From: an uncultured bacterium
Lineage (GTDB): Bacteria > Cyanobacteriota > Vampirovibrionia > Gastranaerophilales > Gastranaerophilaceae
Direction of reading: 5' to 3'
Length of the DNA: 64,000 nt
NCBI GenBank assembly: GCA_902765215.1
Contig: CACWZA010000004.1
Coordinates: 1 to 64,000 of the forward strand
The notes under the pieces were generated by a model. It searched no databases. It was not told where the DNA came from and saw only the letters and a list, made by a program, of their open reading frames with translations. Positions within the stretch are counted from its first letter, which is position 1. Every line of letters starts with the position of its first letter. The translations under genes and the position numbers were made by a program. Shown here piece by piece: positions 35,493 through 44,810 of this stretch.

Positions 35493-36614
35493 ATGAAGTA
35501 TATCAACTACAAAAAGAACGAACTTGAACGAATCAATATAGAATTATTTAAGATATCATTACCTGATTTGAAGAATGTAAATAAGACAGAAGTTATATCT
35601 GACTGGCTTATGGAAACCATTGATGGTGGGATAAAAGATAACTTGTTTGCTGCAGGTCAACTGCTCCCTACAAAGGCAGAACTTGCCTACGCACTCGGGG
35701 TTAGTCTGGGAACTATTCAAAATGTTTTGAGAATACTGGAAGATAAAGATTATATTTTCTCAAAACAGTGTATCGGTTCAATTATAAAAGACAGAACAGA
35801 TTCTGAATCAAATATAAGAAAAAGAACATCTAAAAAAGATATAGCAGAAGAACGAATCAAAGCATATATCAAAAACAATAATATGGTTAATGGTGATAAA
35901 TTGCCTGTATCTCGTCAGTTGGGCAGAGAGATAGATATGGCGCTTAATACAGTCAGAAACGCAATTGTTTCTCTGATTTCTGACGGCATACTTGAATATA
36001 ACTCTAAAAAAGAATTGATAATTAAAAACAGCGATTTTACAATTGATACTGATGCCGATGAAACAACTCTTGTTTCTAAGGTGAAAGATGATTTGAAGAA
36101 ATATATTTGTGAAAACTTTAAAATCGGGGATAAGTTATCTTCTCACGAAGAATTGTCAAAGTTATTCAATGTGAGCATGAAAACTATCCACAATGCTGTT
36201 CAGATACTTGTTAAGGAAAATATGTTACTTCCTCGCCGCGGTGCGTATGGAACAACGGTTATCAATACCTCATTAAATTCCGCATTCGAGCCGAGAAGGG
36301 AAATGTCTATCTTTGCTCCTGCAAAAGAAACAGCCTTCTATCATTACCAAAAGATTCAAAACAAAATTAAAAATATTATAACTGATGATTATGATATCGG
36401 TTCAAAACTGCCTTCTATTTCAGCATTCTCACAAATGTTGGATGTTAGCCCTAACATTATAAGAAAGGCATTAAACAACCTTGCTAAAGACGGTATTTTG
36501 AGATTTACAAGAGGCAGATATGGCGGAACTTATGTAATAGACCTGCCTGAGCCGACTGAACAGGCGTTCAGATGGCTTGCCGTTAACCCTCAGTACAGTA
36601 AGGTTAAAGTTTAA
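35493..36614 (+). CDS. Regulator with four GntR-type winged helices
   Basis: A 373-residue protein made of four successive GntR-type winged-helix domains at about residues 33-98, 116-178, 193-257 and 285-350. Each repeats the pattern G-x-x-L-(P/S)-x(4)-L...V...T-x-x-x-A-(hydrophobic)-x-x-L...D/E-x-(I/M)-L. Examples are GQLLPT, GDKLPV, GDKLSS and GSKLPS. Ordinary GntR regulators have one such domain plus an effector domain; no effector domain is present here. It is probably a DNA-binding protein that touches several sites at once. The ATG at 35493 follows GGAG and is preferred over 35475. Confidence 0.85.
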   Translation: MKYINYKKNELERINIELFKISLPDLKNVNKTEVISDWLMETIDGGIKDNLFAAGQLLPTKAELAYALGVSLGTIQNVLRILEDKDYIFSKQCIGSIIKDRTDSESNIRKRTSKKDIAEERIKAYIKNNNMVNGDKLPVSRQLGREIDMALNTVRNAIVSLISDGILEYNSKKELIIKNSDFTIDTDADETTLVSKVKDDLKKYICENFKIGDKLSSHEELSKLFNVSMKTIHNAVQILVKENMLLPRRGAYGTTVINTSLNSAFEPRREMSIFAPAKETAFYHYQKIQNKIKNIITDDYDIGSKLPSISAFSQMLDVSPNIIRKALNNLAKDGILRFTRGRYGGTYVIDLPEPTEQAFRWLAVNPQYSKVKV

Positions 36615-36751
36615 TATTTGAGCATAGTTTTTATATTATCTTCCGCTTGTATATTTTTTCGTAATATACCGTTTCATTTGCTTGTAAATTGTCTTTCGGT
36701 GGTATAGAATAATTATACGGATAATTACGTGTTTATAAGGAAAGGTTTATT

Positions 36752-37216
36752 ATGAAAACTATAGAGGGTTTACTGACTACACAAGGCGAAAGATTTTGTA
36801 TTATTTTAGCAAGATTTAATGATTTTATCGGGGGCAAATTATTAGAAGGTGCAATCGATGAACTTCAAAGACATGGTGTCGATAACGAAGATATCGATAT
36901 AGTAAGAGTTCCTGGGGCATTTGAAATTCCTGTTGTTGCTAAAAAATGTGCAAAATCAGGTAACTACGCCGCTATTATTACCTTAGGTGCGGTTATTAAA
37001 GGGTCAACCTCTCATTATGATTATGTTTGTGCCGAAGTCAGCAAAGGTGTTGCTTCTGTTTCTCTTGAAACTGAAGTTCCTGTTATCTTTGGAGTTTTGA
37101 CAACTGATAATATTGAACAGGCAATAGAAAGAGCAGGCACAAAAGCAGGTAATAAAGGCGCAGATGCCGCTAAATCTGCTATCGAAATGGCTAACCTGAT
37201 GAAGTCGTTAGGTTAA
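36752..37216 (+). CDS. ribH: 6,7-dimethyl-8-ribityllumazine synthase
   Basis: A 154-residue lumazine synthase. It condenses 5-amino-6-ribitylamino-uracil with 3,4-dihydroxy-2-butanone 4-phosphate in the penultimate step of riboflavin synthesis. Family motifs are [22 protein letters not shown] and [14 protein letters not shown], the last with the catalytic His. AAGGAAAG precedes the ATG. No other rib genes are near. It is 52 bp ahead of murQ on the same strand, so it may share a transcript although the functions differ. Confidence 0.97.
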   Translation: MKTIEGLLTTQGERFCIILARFNDFIGGKLLEGAIDELQRHGVDNEDIDIVRVPGAFEIPVVAKKCAKSGNYAAIITLGAVIKGSTSHYDYVCAEVSKGVASVSLETEVPVIFGVLTTDNIEQAIERAGTKAGNKGADAAKSAIEMANLMKSLG

Positions 37217-37268
37217 GAGGGATACAGGGAAACTTAAAGTTTTAGTTATCTGCAATCAGGAGGTTTTT

Positions 37269-38159
37269 ATGTCTGAAATAATTACAGAATATCGTAATGA
37301 AAATACAAAAGATATAGACTTGCTGCCGACTATCGATATTGTTCATAAGATGAATGAAGAAGATAAGATTGTTGCAAAGGCTATTGAGTATGAGTCTGAA
37401 AATATTGCAAAAGCGATAGATGTCATATCTAAACAGTTTTTGGCAGGCGGACATCTTATCTATTTCGGTGCGGGTACATCAGGCAGACTCGGTATTCTTG
37501 ATGCTTCAGAATGTCCTCCGACCTTTAGCGTTGAACCTGATATGGTGCAGGGGGTTATTGCAGGCGGTTATGATGCAATGAGATTTGCCGTTGAAGGGGC
37601 AGAAGATAATTATGATGCGGGGTATGAAGATGCTCATATTCTTACGGAAAAAGATGTTGCAGTAGTAATTTCTGCAAGCGGAAACCCTAAATATTTGCTC
37701 GGGGTTTTGGCTTATGCTGATGAAATTGGCTGCAAAACAATAGGTTTGACTTGTAATTCAGAGGGTAAAATCGTTGATGAGGTTGGAACTCTCATCTGCG
37801 TAGAAGTAGGGCCTGAGGTTATTGCAGGTTCAAGCAGACTGAAAGCGGGTACTGCTCAAAAAATGGTTCTGAATATGCTTTCAACAGGTTCAATGATTAA
37901 GATAGGTAAGACTTATGAAAACTTTATGATTGATTTGAAGGCAACAAACGAAAAATTAAAAGACAGAGCGATAAGAATTGTTTCTGAGATTGCAGGGGTT
38001 AGTATTGCGAAATCCTTTGAGATGTTACAGCATAGTGACTGGAAAATTAAACCTGCAATCGTATCAATAGTTAAAAACATTAGTATAGAAGATGCTAATG
38101 CGGAATTAAAGAGATACCACGGGGTATTGAGGAGAGTTTTAGGAGAGGCAACAGTATGA
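37269..38159 (+). CDS. murQ: N-acetylmuramic acid 6-phosphate etherase
   Basis: A 296-residue MurQ. It cleaves the ether bond of MurNAc-6-phosphate to GlcNAc-6-phosphate and D-lactate during recycling of peptidoglycan sugars. The SIS domain shows FGAGTSGRLGILDASECPPTF, with the catalytic Glu/Cys region, and VVISASGNPKYL. AGGAGG is ahead of the ATG. The stop overlaps the start of gpsA (ATGA). No PTS permease (murP) is adjacent. The transporter or kinase feeding it must be elsewhere. Confidence 0.96.
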   Translation: MSEIITEYRNENTKDIDLLPTIDIVHKMNEEDKIVAKAIEYESENIAKAIDVISKQFLAGGHLIYFGAGTSGRLGILDASECPPTFSVEPDMVQGVIAGGYDAMRFAVEGAEDNYDAGYEDAHILTEKDVAVVISASGNPKYLLGVLAYADEIGCKTIGLTCNSEGKIVDEVGTLICVEVGPEVIAGSSRLKAGTAQKMVLNMLSTGSMIKIGKTYENFMIDLKATNEKLKDRAIRIVSEIAGVSIAKSFEMLQHSDWKIKPAIVSIVKNISIEDANAELKRYHGVLRRVLGEATV

Positions 38160-39154
38160 AGTTAACAGTATTGGGACCGGGATGTTGGGGGTTAACGCTT
38201 GCGTGGTTGTTAACCGATAATTTTGATGAAGTATGTGTTTGGGGCAGAACTTCGGATTTAAGTGAAGATTTGATTAAAAACAAACACTGTTCAAAACCGT
38301 TAGAGGTTCAGTTAAAAGATAAAGTTGAGATTACGGATAATATGTCTGAGGCAATAAAAGGTGCTGATATTATCTTATCTGTTGTTGCAACAGGCGGGGT
38401 AAGACCAGTCTGCGAACAGTTAAAGTCGGCAGGTATAAAAGATGACCAGATTATAGTAAATGCTTCTAAGGGTATTGAATTGGGAACTTTGAAAAGAATG
38501 TCAGAGGTAATAAGAGATGTGTTACCTAATCAAAAACTGGCTATATTATCCGGCCCGACTCTTGCAAAAGAGGTTTTGATGGGAAAACCTACTGCGGCAT
38601 CGGTTGCCTGTGAGGATGAAGAAACTGCAAAATTCGTACAGCAGGCATTAAATGTAGCAGGCAGATTCAGACTGTATACTAACCCTGATGTTATCGGGGT
38701 TGAACTCGGCGGAAGCTTAAAGAATGTTATTGCTATCGCATCAGGATTTGCTCATGCTATGGACTTGGGCGATAACTGTATGGGTACTTTGCTTGCCCGT
38801 GGTATGGCTGAGATTGTGAGAGTCAGTGTTAAACTCGGCGCTAACCCGTCTACACTTTACGGACTTTCCGGCATGGGCGATTTAATTGCAACCTGTTCAA
38901 GCCCGATGTCACGAAACTATACCGTAGGTTCAATGCTCGGTAAAGGTAAAAAGATTGACGATATTCTGGCTGAATTGGGCTCTGTTGCAGAAGGGGTTAA
39001 AACTTCTAAGGCAGTGTGCGATTTGGCGAAAAAGCTGGGCGAGGAAGTTCCTGTTTCTTCTGCTATTTATGAGGCTGTTTATACGGATATCACCCCTGAA
39101 CAGGTGTTGTCTAAGCTGATGAACAGAAAGTTAAAGAGTGAGGACAGATACTAG
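38156..39154 (+). CDS. gpsA: Glycerol-3-phosphate dehydrogenase [NAD(P)+]
   Basis: A 332-residue enzyme that reduces dihydroxyacetone phosphate to sn-glycerol 3-phosphate for phospholipid synthesis. The Rossmann motif near the N-terminus is GPGCWGLTLA. LSGPTLAKEV and the catalytic Lys region (LGGSLKNVIAIASG) follow, with the helical C-domain LLARGMAEIVR. The start overlaps the murQ stop by four bases, so translation is coupled. Length is standard. Confidence 0.95.
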   Translation: MKLTVLGPGCWGLTLAWLLTDNFDEVCVWGRTSDLSEDLIKNKHCSKPLEVQLKDKVEITDNMSEAIKGADIILSVVATGGVRPVCEQLKSAGIKDDQIIVNASKGIELGTLKRMSEVIRDVLPNQKLAILSGPTLAKEVLMGKPTAASVACEDEETAKFVQQALNVAGRFRLYTNPDVIGVELGGSLKNVIAIASGFAHAMDLGDNCMGTLLARGMAEIVRVSVKLGANPSTLYGLSGMGDLIATCSSPMSRNYTVGSMLGKGKKIDDILAELGSVAEGVKTSKAVCDLAKKLGEEVPVSSAIYEAVYTDITPEQVLSKLMNRKLKSEDRY

Positions 39155-39197
39155 GGATAAATATTTGGGGTATAATATTACTCAAGAGGGCTAAATA

Positions 39198-40130
39198 TTG
39201 AAGTACGCAGTATATTATTTAAAGAATAGTTTTAATCCGCTGAATGTTCCTGACCATATAAAGTTAGAGCACGGTCAGATGATTTTGGCGCGTACTGAAA
39301 AGGGCGAAGAAGCACTTAAGGTTGTTCTCGTAAATGAAGAAATCTCTAAAATATGGGAAAATGCAAAGAATAAGCCTCAGCCGTTTGACTTTATCAGAGT
39401 GATGTCACAACGCGATTTGCAGACTTTAGAAGATATTAAAAAAGAGGAAGTTGAGTCGTTCTTTAAGTGTAAAGCACTTGTAGAGAAACACAAACTCGCA
39501 ATGAATTTGACTCAATGCCGTCTGACTTTTGATAAGCGAAAAATAACATTTTATTATACAGCGCCCGAAAGAGTCGATTTCAGAGAGTTATTAAAAGATT
39601 TAACCCAGACCTTTAAACGGGTAAGAATTGATTTGCGTCATATCGGGGTTCGTGATGAAACCTCTATAATGGAAGGCGCAGGGCCTTGCGGTCAGCCATT
39701 CTGTTGCAATACCTTTAAGCGGAAATTTGAACCGATTAATGTAAAACTTGCAAGAGATCAAGGTATGCCGATATCACCGACTAAAATATCAGGTACCTGC
39801 GGCAGACTGTTATGCTGTCTGACTTATGAGTATTCGAATTATATCAATGCGGCAAAGGGTATGCCTCCTGTTGGTTCTTCCGTTATGACTCCTGACGGAT
39901 TGGGCAGAGTGTTCTATATTAATATAATGAAAGGTACGGTTTCTGTTAAGTTAGAAGACGGCAAATCTCATGAATACACCAAGTCTGATGTTGATATGGT
40001 TGATGCTGATGTTAATGTTGAAATTGATTTATCTAACAATATCAATAATTACGCACAGGATGAAAAAGTCGATGCTAAACAGCTGAAACAACTTGAAGAT
40101 GACAGAAACTCATCAACAGGTAATGTCTAG
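39198..40130 (+). CDS. PSP1 (RicT/YaaT-like) regulatory protein
   Basis: A 310-residue protein with the PSP1 C-terminal domain. It carries the cysteine-rich stretch GPCGQPFCCN followed by CGRLLCCLTYE, which in RicT binds an iron-sulfur cluster as part of the RicAFT complex. That complex acts with RNase Y in mRNA maturation. ricA and ricF are not seen nearby, so whether the complex exists here is unknown. It starts at TTG with AAGAGGG ahead and follows gpsA by 43 bp. The C-terminal 50 residues are Asp/Asn-rich and probably disordered. Confidence 0.85.
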   Translation: MKYAVYYLKNSFNPLNVPDHIKLEHGQMILARTEKGEEALKVVLVNEEISKIWENAKNKPQPFDFIRVMSQRDLQTLEDIKKEEVESFFKCKALVEKHKLAMNLTQCRLTFDKRKITFYYTAPERVDFRELLKDLTQTFKRVRIDLRHIGVRDETSIMEGAGPCGQPFCCNTFKRKFEPINVKLARDQGMPISPTKISGTCGRLLCCLTYEYSNYINAAKGMPPVGSSVMTPDGLGRVFYINIMKGTVSVKLEDGKSHEYTKSDVDMVDADVNVEIDLSNNINNYAQDEKVDAKQLKQLEDDRNSSTGNV

Positions 40131-40156
40131 TGGGGGGGTAAATAATAGATTTAAAT

Positions 40157-40187
40157 AAAAAAACGAGTGATTACACTCGTTTTTTTT
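40157..40187 (+). terminator. Terminator of the ribH-PSP1 unit
   Basis: A 13-pair stem AAAAAACGAGTG/CACTCGTTTTTT with an ATTA loop and eight T. The A tract on the other side would also stop the small gene at 40192 from the opposite direction. Confidence 0.9.
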
Positions 40188-40191
40188 ATGA

Positions 40192-40485
40192 TTAAAATCT
40201 TGATTTTGGTTTATTCGGATCCACATGCGTACTCCAGTCAACCTGCAGGTTGTGGAAGAACTTTGATAACTTTTCGCCCACAGATAACGGTGCAGGTGTG
40301 TAGCTCGGTTCACCCGTGCGTTTTACAGCGGCATCCATATTTAAACCAAAGTGATCAATTATGCTTTGTGGTAAAAGCGGTTCTACAGTTTTTACTGTTT
40401 TCACCGTTTGTGTTGTTTTGCTCTGAAAAGCAGGTTTTCTGCTTGTAGTGACGATTTCGCCTCTTTGTATGTTGTTGATTCTCAT
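40192..40485 (-). CDS. Small hypothetical protein
   Basis: A 97-residue protein without a recognised domain. It begins MRINNIQRGEIVTTSRKPAFQSK, combining the M-x-I-x-x-(hydrophobic) start with a following P-A-F-Q-x-K element like other lineage proteins in the window. The middle is Pro- and Thr-rich, the C-terminal third helical (VGEKLSKFFHNLQVDW). It lies between the PSP1 terminator and asd on the opposite strand. Function unknown. Confidence 0.6.
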   Translation of the reverse strand: MRINNIQRGEIVTTSRKPAFQSKTTQTVKTVKTVEPLLPQSIIDHFGLNMDAAVKRTGEPSYTPAPLSVGEKLSKFFHNLQVDWSTHVDPNKPKSRF

Positions 40486-40527
40486 TGTTTTCCCTTTTGC
40501 TGTATACTCTAAAAACTCTAAATAAGA

Positions 40528-41553
40528 TTATTTGCTACCAAACAATCCCATTTCTATAACTTTTTTACAAATTCTTACAGTATTTAATGCTGCACCTATT
40601 CTCAAATTGTCAGCAACACACCATAATGAAATACCGTTATCAAATGCGATATTCTTTCTTATTCTGCCTACATATACAGGGTCTTTGCCGTCTGCATCTC
40701 TTGTTGTAGGGTACTCATAGTTATCGATATCATCAATAACAGTTACTCCGAAGCTATCTTTTAATATGCTTCTTACTTCTTCAGGAGTAATCTTATTTTC
40801 AAACTCTATATCAACCGCTTCTGAGTGCCCTCTGTAAACAGGTACTCTTACTGCAGTACATGAAATAGGAGTGTTTTCATCAAGGTGAAGAATTTTCTTC
40901 GTTTCGTTTGTAACCTTCATTTCTTCTTTTGTATAACCGTTTTCGGTAAACACATCAATTTGAGGGATAACATTGAAGGCAATAGGTTTCTTAAAGGCCT
41001 CGTTTGTAAAATCTTTCCCTGCCATGTGTGCTTCTGTGTTAGCGGTAAGTTCGTTCATTGCTTTCAGACCTGCTCCGCTTACTGCCTGATAGGTTGAAAC
41101 AATAAGTCTTTTTATTTTTGCTTTTTCGTGCAGCGGTTTAAGTACTAACATAAGTTGAGATGTTGAGCAGTTAGGGTTAGCAATAATACCCTTATGGTTT
41201 CTTAAGTCGTCATCATTAACCCCTGCAATAACCAAAGGTACATCTTTTTCCATACGGAAAGCGCTTGAGTTATCAATTATAACCCCGCCTCTTTTTACAA
41301 TTTCAGGCGCGAAGTGTTTACTTGTTCCGCCGCCTGCTGATGCCATAACAATATCCACACCGTCAAAACTTTCAGGGGTTGCTTCTTCTACTGTGTATTC
41401 TTTACCCTGAAACTGAAGTTTTGTTCCTGCGCTTTTTGCGCTTGATAAGAATTTTATTGATTCAAATTCTACCCCAAGTTCTGTTGTAATGCTTGTAATT
41501 TCTCTGCCGACAACTCCTGTTGCGCCCAATATTGCTATGTTTGGTTTTCTCAT
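40528..41553 (-). CDS. asd: Aspartate-semialdehyde dehydrogenase
   Basis: A 341-residue Asd that reduces aspartyl-4-phosphate to aspartate semialdehyde, the branch point towards lysine, diaminopimelate, methionine and threonine. NAD(P) binding is GATGVVGREI; the catalytic Cys lies in IIANPNCSTSQL, and the substrate-binding His/Arg region includes VPVYRGHSE. It is the downstream gene of a pair with dapB, 20 bp apart, so the two enzymes feeding peptidoglycan diaminopimelate are co-expressed. Confidence 0.97.
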   Translation of the reverse strand: MRKPNIAILGATGVVGREITSITTELGVEFESIKFLSSAKSAGTKLQFQGKEYTVEEATPESFDGVDIVMASAGGGTSKHFAPEIVKRGGVIIDNSSAFRMEKDVPLVIAGVNDDDLRNHKGIIANPNCSTSQLMLVLKPLHEKAKIKRLIVSTYQAVSGAGLKAMNELTANTEAHMAGKDFTNEAFKKPIAFNVIPQIDVFTENGYTKEEMKVTNETKKILHLDENTPISCTAVRVPVYRGHSEAVDIEFENKITPEEVRSILKDSFGVTVIDDIDNYEYPTTRDADGKDPVYVGRIRKNIAFDNGISLWCVADNLRIGAALNTVRICKKVIEMGLFGSK

Positions 41554-41573
41554 TTTTAGTTTCCTTTATTTTC

Positions 41574-42320
41574 TTATAAAATGTTGTCTAATCCGTATAC
41601 AAATCCGCCTTTATCGTATACATATCTGATTGCCAGAAGTACCCCCGGCATGTAACAATCTCTTGTTGTTGAATCGTGTCTGATTCTTAAAGTTTGTCCT
41701 GTTGCACCAAAGATAACCTCTTGTGATGCCATAAATCCGGGCATTCTCACTGAGTGAATATGTATGTTGTTATATGATGTTCCGCCTCTTGCCCCTTCAA
41801 TTGTTTCGATTTCGGTGCAGTTACCTTTTGCAAAATTTTCGTTGCTTTCTGCCATCATCTTTGCAGTTCTGATTGCTGTTCCTGACGGAGCATCTTTCTT
41901 TTGGTTATGGTGTAACTCAATAATTTCTGCATTGTTGAAATATTTTGCTGCTGATTTTGCAAACATCATCATAAGTACTGCACCTGTTGAAAAGTTTGGA
42001 GCAATAAAACAAGCAGTTTTATTCTTTTTTGAAAGTTCTTCTAATTCCTGAATTTGCTCATCTTTCATACCTGTTGTACCGATAACCATGTTGATTTTGT
42101 TATTCAGGCAGTATTTTGCGTTTTCATAGATTGATTTCGGTTGTGTAAAATCAACTAAAATATCAATTTCTCTTTCTTCGTGTGCTTTTTCAATAGAATT
42201 AAATTCTCCGCACATAATGTCTATTCTTGCGGTCAATTCCATATCTTCTGCTGATTTAACCGCACTGACAACTTCTCTCCCCATTTTTCCGTTTGCACCG
42301 CAAACTGCAACTTTTATCAT
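41574..42320 (-). CDS. dapB: 4-hydroxy-tetrahydrodipicolinate reductase
   Basis: A 248-residue DapB catalysing the second committed step of lysine/diaminopimelate synthesis. The nucleotide motif is CGANGKMGREV. GTTGM and the substrate signature ELHHNQKKDAPSGTA are conserved. The coding strand is shared with asd directly downstream. dapA is not in the window. Length is standard. Confidence 0.96.
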   Translation of the reverse strand: MIKVAVCGANGKMGREVVSAVKSAEDMELTARIDIMCGEFNSIEKAHEEREIDILVDFTQPKSIYENAKYCLNNKINMVIGTTGMKDEQIQELEELSKKNKTACFIAPNFSTGAVLMMMFAKSAAKYFNNAEIIELHHNQKKDAPSGTAIRTAKMMAESNENFAKGNCTEIETIEGARGGTSYNNIHIHSVRMPGFMASQEVIFGATGQTLRIRHDSTTRDCYMPGVLLAIRYVYDKGGFVYGLDNIL

Positions 42321-42448
42321 TTTATATCCTCTAATCTTTCTTCTTATAAATTATCGCTGTTACGACTAAAATATCACACAGCAACAATATTAGTATCTCA
42401 TAATCCGACTAAAATTTAAACAAGCATGCAAAATAATTTACATATTTA

Positions 42449-42790
42449 TTAAGATTTTTTGTTGTTAAACTTAGCAGTATCAGCCCAGTTTTTAACCTCT
42501 CCGCTCTTTTCTAATTTTTTTGCCTGATGGTAAGCATAAGCCCCCATACCTAAACCGATAAGTCCGTTGAGAATTATTGATGTTTTGAGGTTTCCTTTTG
42601 CTTTGAACAATGCTTTGTAACCCTGATCAAAAGCGAACCCTATCCCTGCCCAGCAGATACCGTTCAAAGTCCCTACAAGTGCAGGTGAGTATTTGAAAGG
42701 ATAATCTTTCTTCAGAGGTTGTTTTTGTTCTGCCTGAACACCTGCTTTCATCGGTATTCTTTGACTATAAGTGATGGGAGATATTTTCAT
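42449..42790 (-). CDS. Small hypothetical membrane protein
   Basis: A 113-residue protein starting MKISPITYSQRIPMKAGV, again the M-x-I-x-x-(hydrophobic) start. Two moderately hydrophobic helices (about residues 36-57 ALVGTLNGICWAGIGFAFDQG and 70-88 SIILNGLIGLGMGAYAYHQ) form a probable hairpin in the membrane. The C-terminus is Lys-rich. No named family. It is separate from dapB-asd (about 120 bp upstream on the same strand). Confidence 0.7.
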   Translation of the reverse strand: MKISPITYSQRIPMKAGVQAEQKQPLKKDYPFKYSPALVGTLNGICWAGIGFAFDQGYKALFKAKGNLKTSIILNGLIGLGMGAYAYHQAKKLEKSGEVKNWADTAKFNNKKS

Positions 42791-42950
42791 ATGGAATAAT
42801 TCCTTAAGCTTCTACGCTTCTTATAAAACACCTAAATATTTATTTTTGCCACTTTGTGTACTTTTTTTTACAAAAATTATGTAATTAATCTTAAACATTG
42901 CTTAGGTGATTAGTTATTAAAAATTTAAAATTTATGCTATTCTATATAGT

Positions 42951-44810
42951 ATGAAGCGAGCTTTGAGAATAATATTAACTGTCACGATAATTCTTTTGGT
43001 TTTGGGGATATGTATCAGAAAGGATAATCCTGATAATGACTTAACAATAGACAGTTCTATGGTTAAGCCAAATCCTGATGCTGTTATGTTAGATATGAAT
43101 TACCCTGTGCCAAAGACAAAGACTATTGACGGGGTAGATTATATGGAATCTCAACTGCCTGTTGGTAAGTTCGGCGGTGAATTTGTGACATCAACCATAG
43201 GAGAAGGCCCTAAAACCTTTAACCCGTTCACTTCTACCGATGCAACATCATCTGCTATGTCGGATGTTATGTATGACGGACTGTTTACAACAAACCCTAT
43301 GACGGGCGAGGTTGCGCCAAAACTTGCAAAATCGGTTGAGATAAAAGGAAACAGATATATTATTCATTTAAGAAAAGGGATAAAATGGTCAGATGGGGTT
43401 CCGATTACCGCCGATGATGTTATGTTCACATGGAAGGATATTATCTTTGCAGGATTGGGAAACACCTCTGTCCGTGATAGTATGCTTATTGACGGTGAAT
43501 TACCGAAGATTAGAAAAATTGATAACTATACGATTGAATTTGTTATTAAGAAACAGTTTGCGCCGTTTTTGAGAATGTTATCTGCTCCAATAGCACCAAA
43601 ACATTATTTTTCCGCAAAAAAGGATTGGCAGAAGAATTTTGACAGATTTCTTGCAACAAACACTGACCCAAAAACCATTGTAACAAGCGGTGCTTACAGA
43701 CTGAAAGAATATATTCCTGCGCAAAGGGTAGTCTTTGTTAAGAACCCTAACTATTACTATATAAATAAAGACGGGCAAAAACTCCCGTATATCGATAAGC
43801 TTATTTATTTAATCGTAGGGGATATTAATAACCAGATACTGAAATTTGAGGCAAACGAGCTTGATGACATTTCGCTTAAAGGAAGTGATGTCGCAAGATA
43901 TAAGGCAAAAGAAGCAAAATCAAACTATGTTATTTATAACCTCGGTGCGGATAACGGCACTATGTTTATTGCTATAAACCTTAATAACAGAAAGAATAAG
44001 GAAACGGGCAAATATTATGTTAACCCTGTGAAACAAAGATGGTTTCAGGATGTTAATTTCAGAAAAGCCATTGATTATGCAATTGACAGAAAAAGTATGG
44101 TTCAGAATATTGCAAACGGAATGGCAACCCCTCTTTATACGGCGGAAAGTCCTAACGGGATATTTTATAACGAGAACATAAAAGGTCACGACAGAGATTT
44201 GAATATTGCAAAATCTTATCTTGCAAAAAGCGGTTTTGTGCTTAAAAAAGGGAAACTCTACGATAAATACGGTAATCGTGTTGAGATAGATTTATCCACA
44301 AACGCAGGCAATACTGAAAGAGAAGCGCTTGGGGTTATGGTAAAACAAGACCTTGCTGATATCGGTATTCAGGTTAATTTTAAGCCGATAGAGTTTAATT
44401 CGCTTGTTAATAAAATAACAAACTCTTTTGATTGGGATACTATCATATTGGGGCTTACGGGTTCACCTGTTGAACCTCATAACGGTAAAAATGTCTGGAA
44501 TTCAAACGGGCCGCTTCATTTGTTTAATCAAAAATCACCAAATGATATGAAGAATAATAATATTTATCCTTGGGAAAAACGCATTGATGAAATTTTTGAA
44601 AAGGCTGCTTTATGCCTGAATTTTGGGGACAGAAAAAAATATTATTATGAATATCAGCAGATTGTCTACGATCAGGCTCCGATAATATATTTATATTCTC
44701 CGATAAGAATATATGCAATCAGGCGGAAGATTAAAAATCTTTATCCGTCAACATTATCAGGTTTGACATATAATCTGGAAGAACTGTATGTTGAGGAGGG
44801 TAAAAAGTAA
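42951..44810 (+). CDS. oppA: Oligopeptide ABC transporter binding protein
   Basis: A 619-residue family 5 solute-binding protein. An N-terminal membrane segment (RIILTVTIILLVLGICI) acts as signal or anchor; the Cys lacks a good lipobox. The SBP_bac_5 domain shows PKTFNPFTSTDATSSAMSD and IHLRKGIKWSDGVPITADDV, plus the C-terminal block YYEYQQIVYDQAPIIYLY. It captures peptides for the permeases encoded next. The stop overlaps the oppB start (TAATG). Peptide length preference cannot be judged from sequence. Confidence 0.92.
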   Translation: MKRALRIILTVTIILLVLGICIRKDNPDNDLTIDSSMVKPNPDAVMLDMNYPVPKTKTIDGVDYMESQLPVGKFGGEFVTSTIGEGPKTFNPFTSTDATSSAMSDVMYDGLFTTNPMTGEVAPKLAKSVEIKGNRYIIHLRKGIKWSDGVPITADDVMFTWKDIIFAGLGNTSVRDSMLIDGELPKIRKIDNYTIEFVIKKQFAPFLRMLSAPIAPKHYFSAKKDWQKNFDRFLATNTDPKTIVTSGAYRLKEYIPAQRVVFVKNPNYYYINKDGQKLPYIDKLIYLIVGDINNQILKFEANELDDISLKGSDVARYKAKEAKSNYVIYNLGADNGTMFIAINLNNRKNKETGKYYVNPVKQRWFQDVNFRKAIDYAIDRKSMVQNIANGMATPLYTAESPNGIFYNENIKGHDRDLNIAKSYLAKSGFVLKKGKLYDKYGNRVEIDLSTNAGNTEREALGVMVKQDLADIGIQVNFKPIEFNSLVNKITNSFDWDTIILGLTGSPVEPHNGKNVWNSNGPLHLFNQKSPNDMKNNNIYPWEKRIDEIFEKAALCLNFGDRKKYYYEYQQIVYDQAPIIYLYSPIRIYAIRRKIKNLYPSTLSGLTYNLEELYVEEGKK

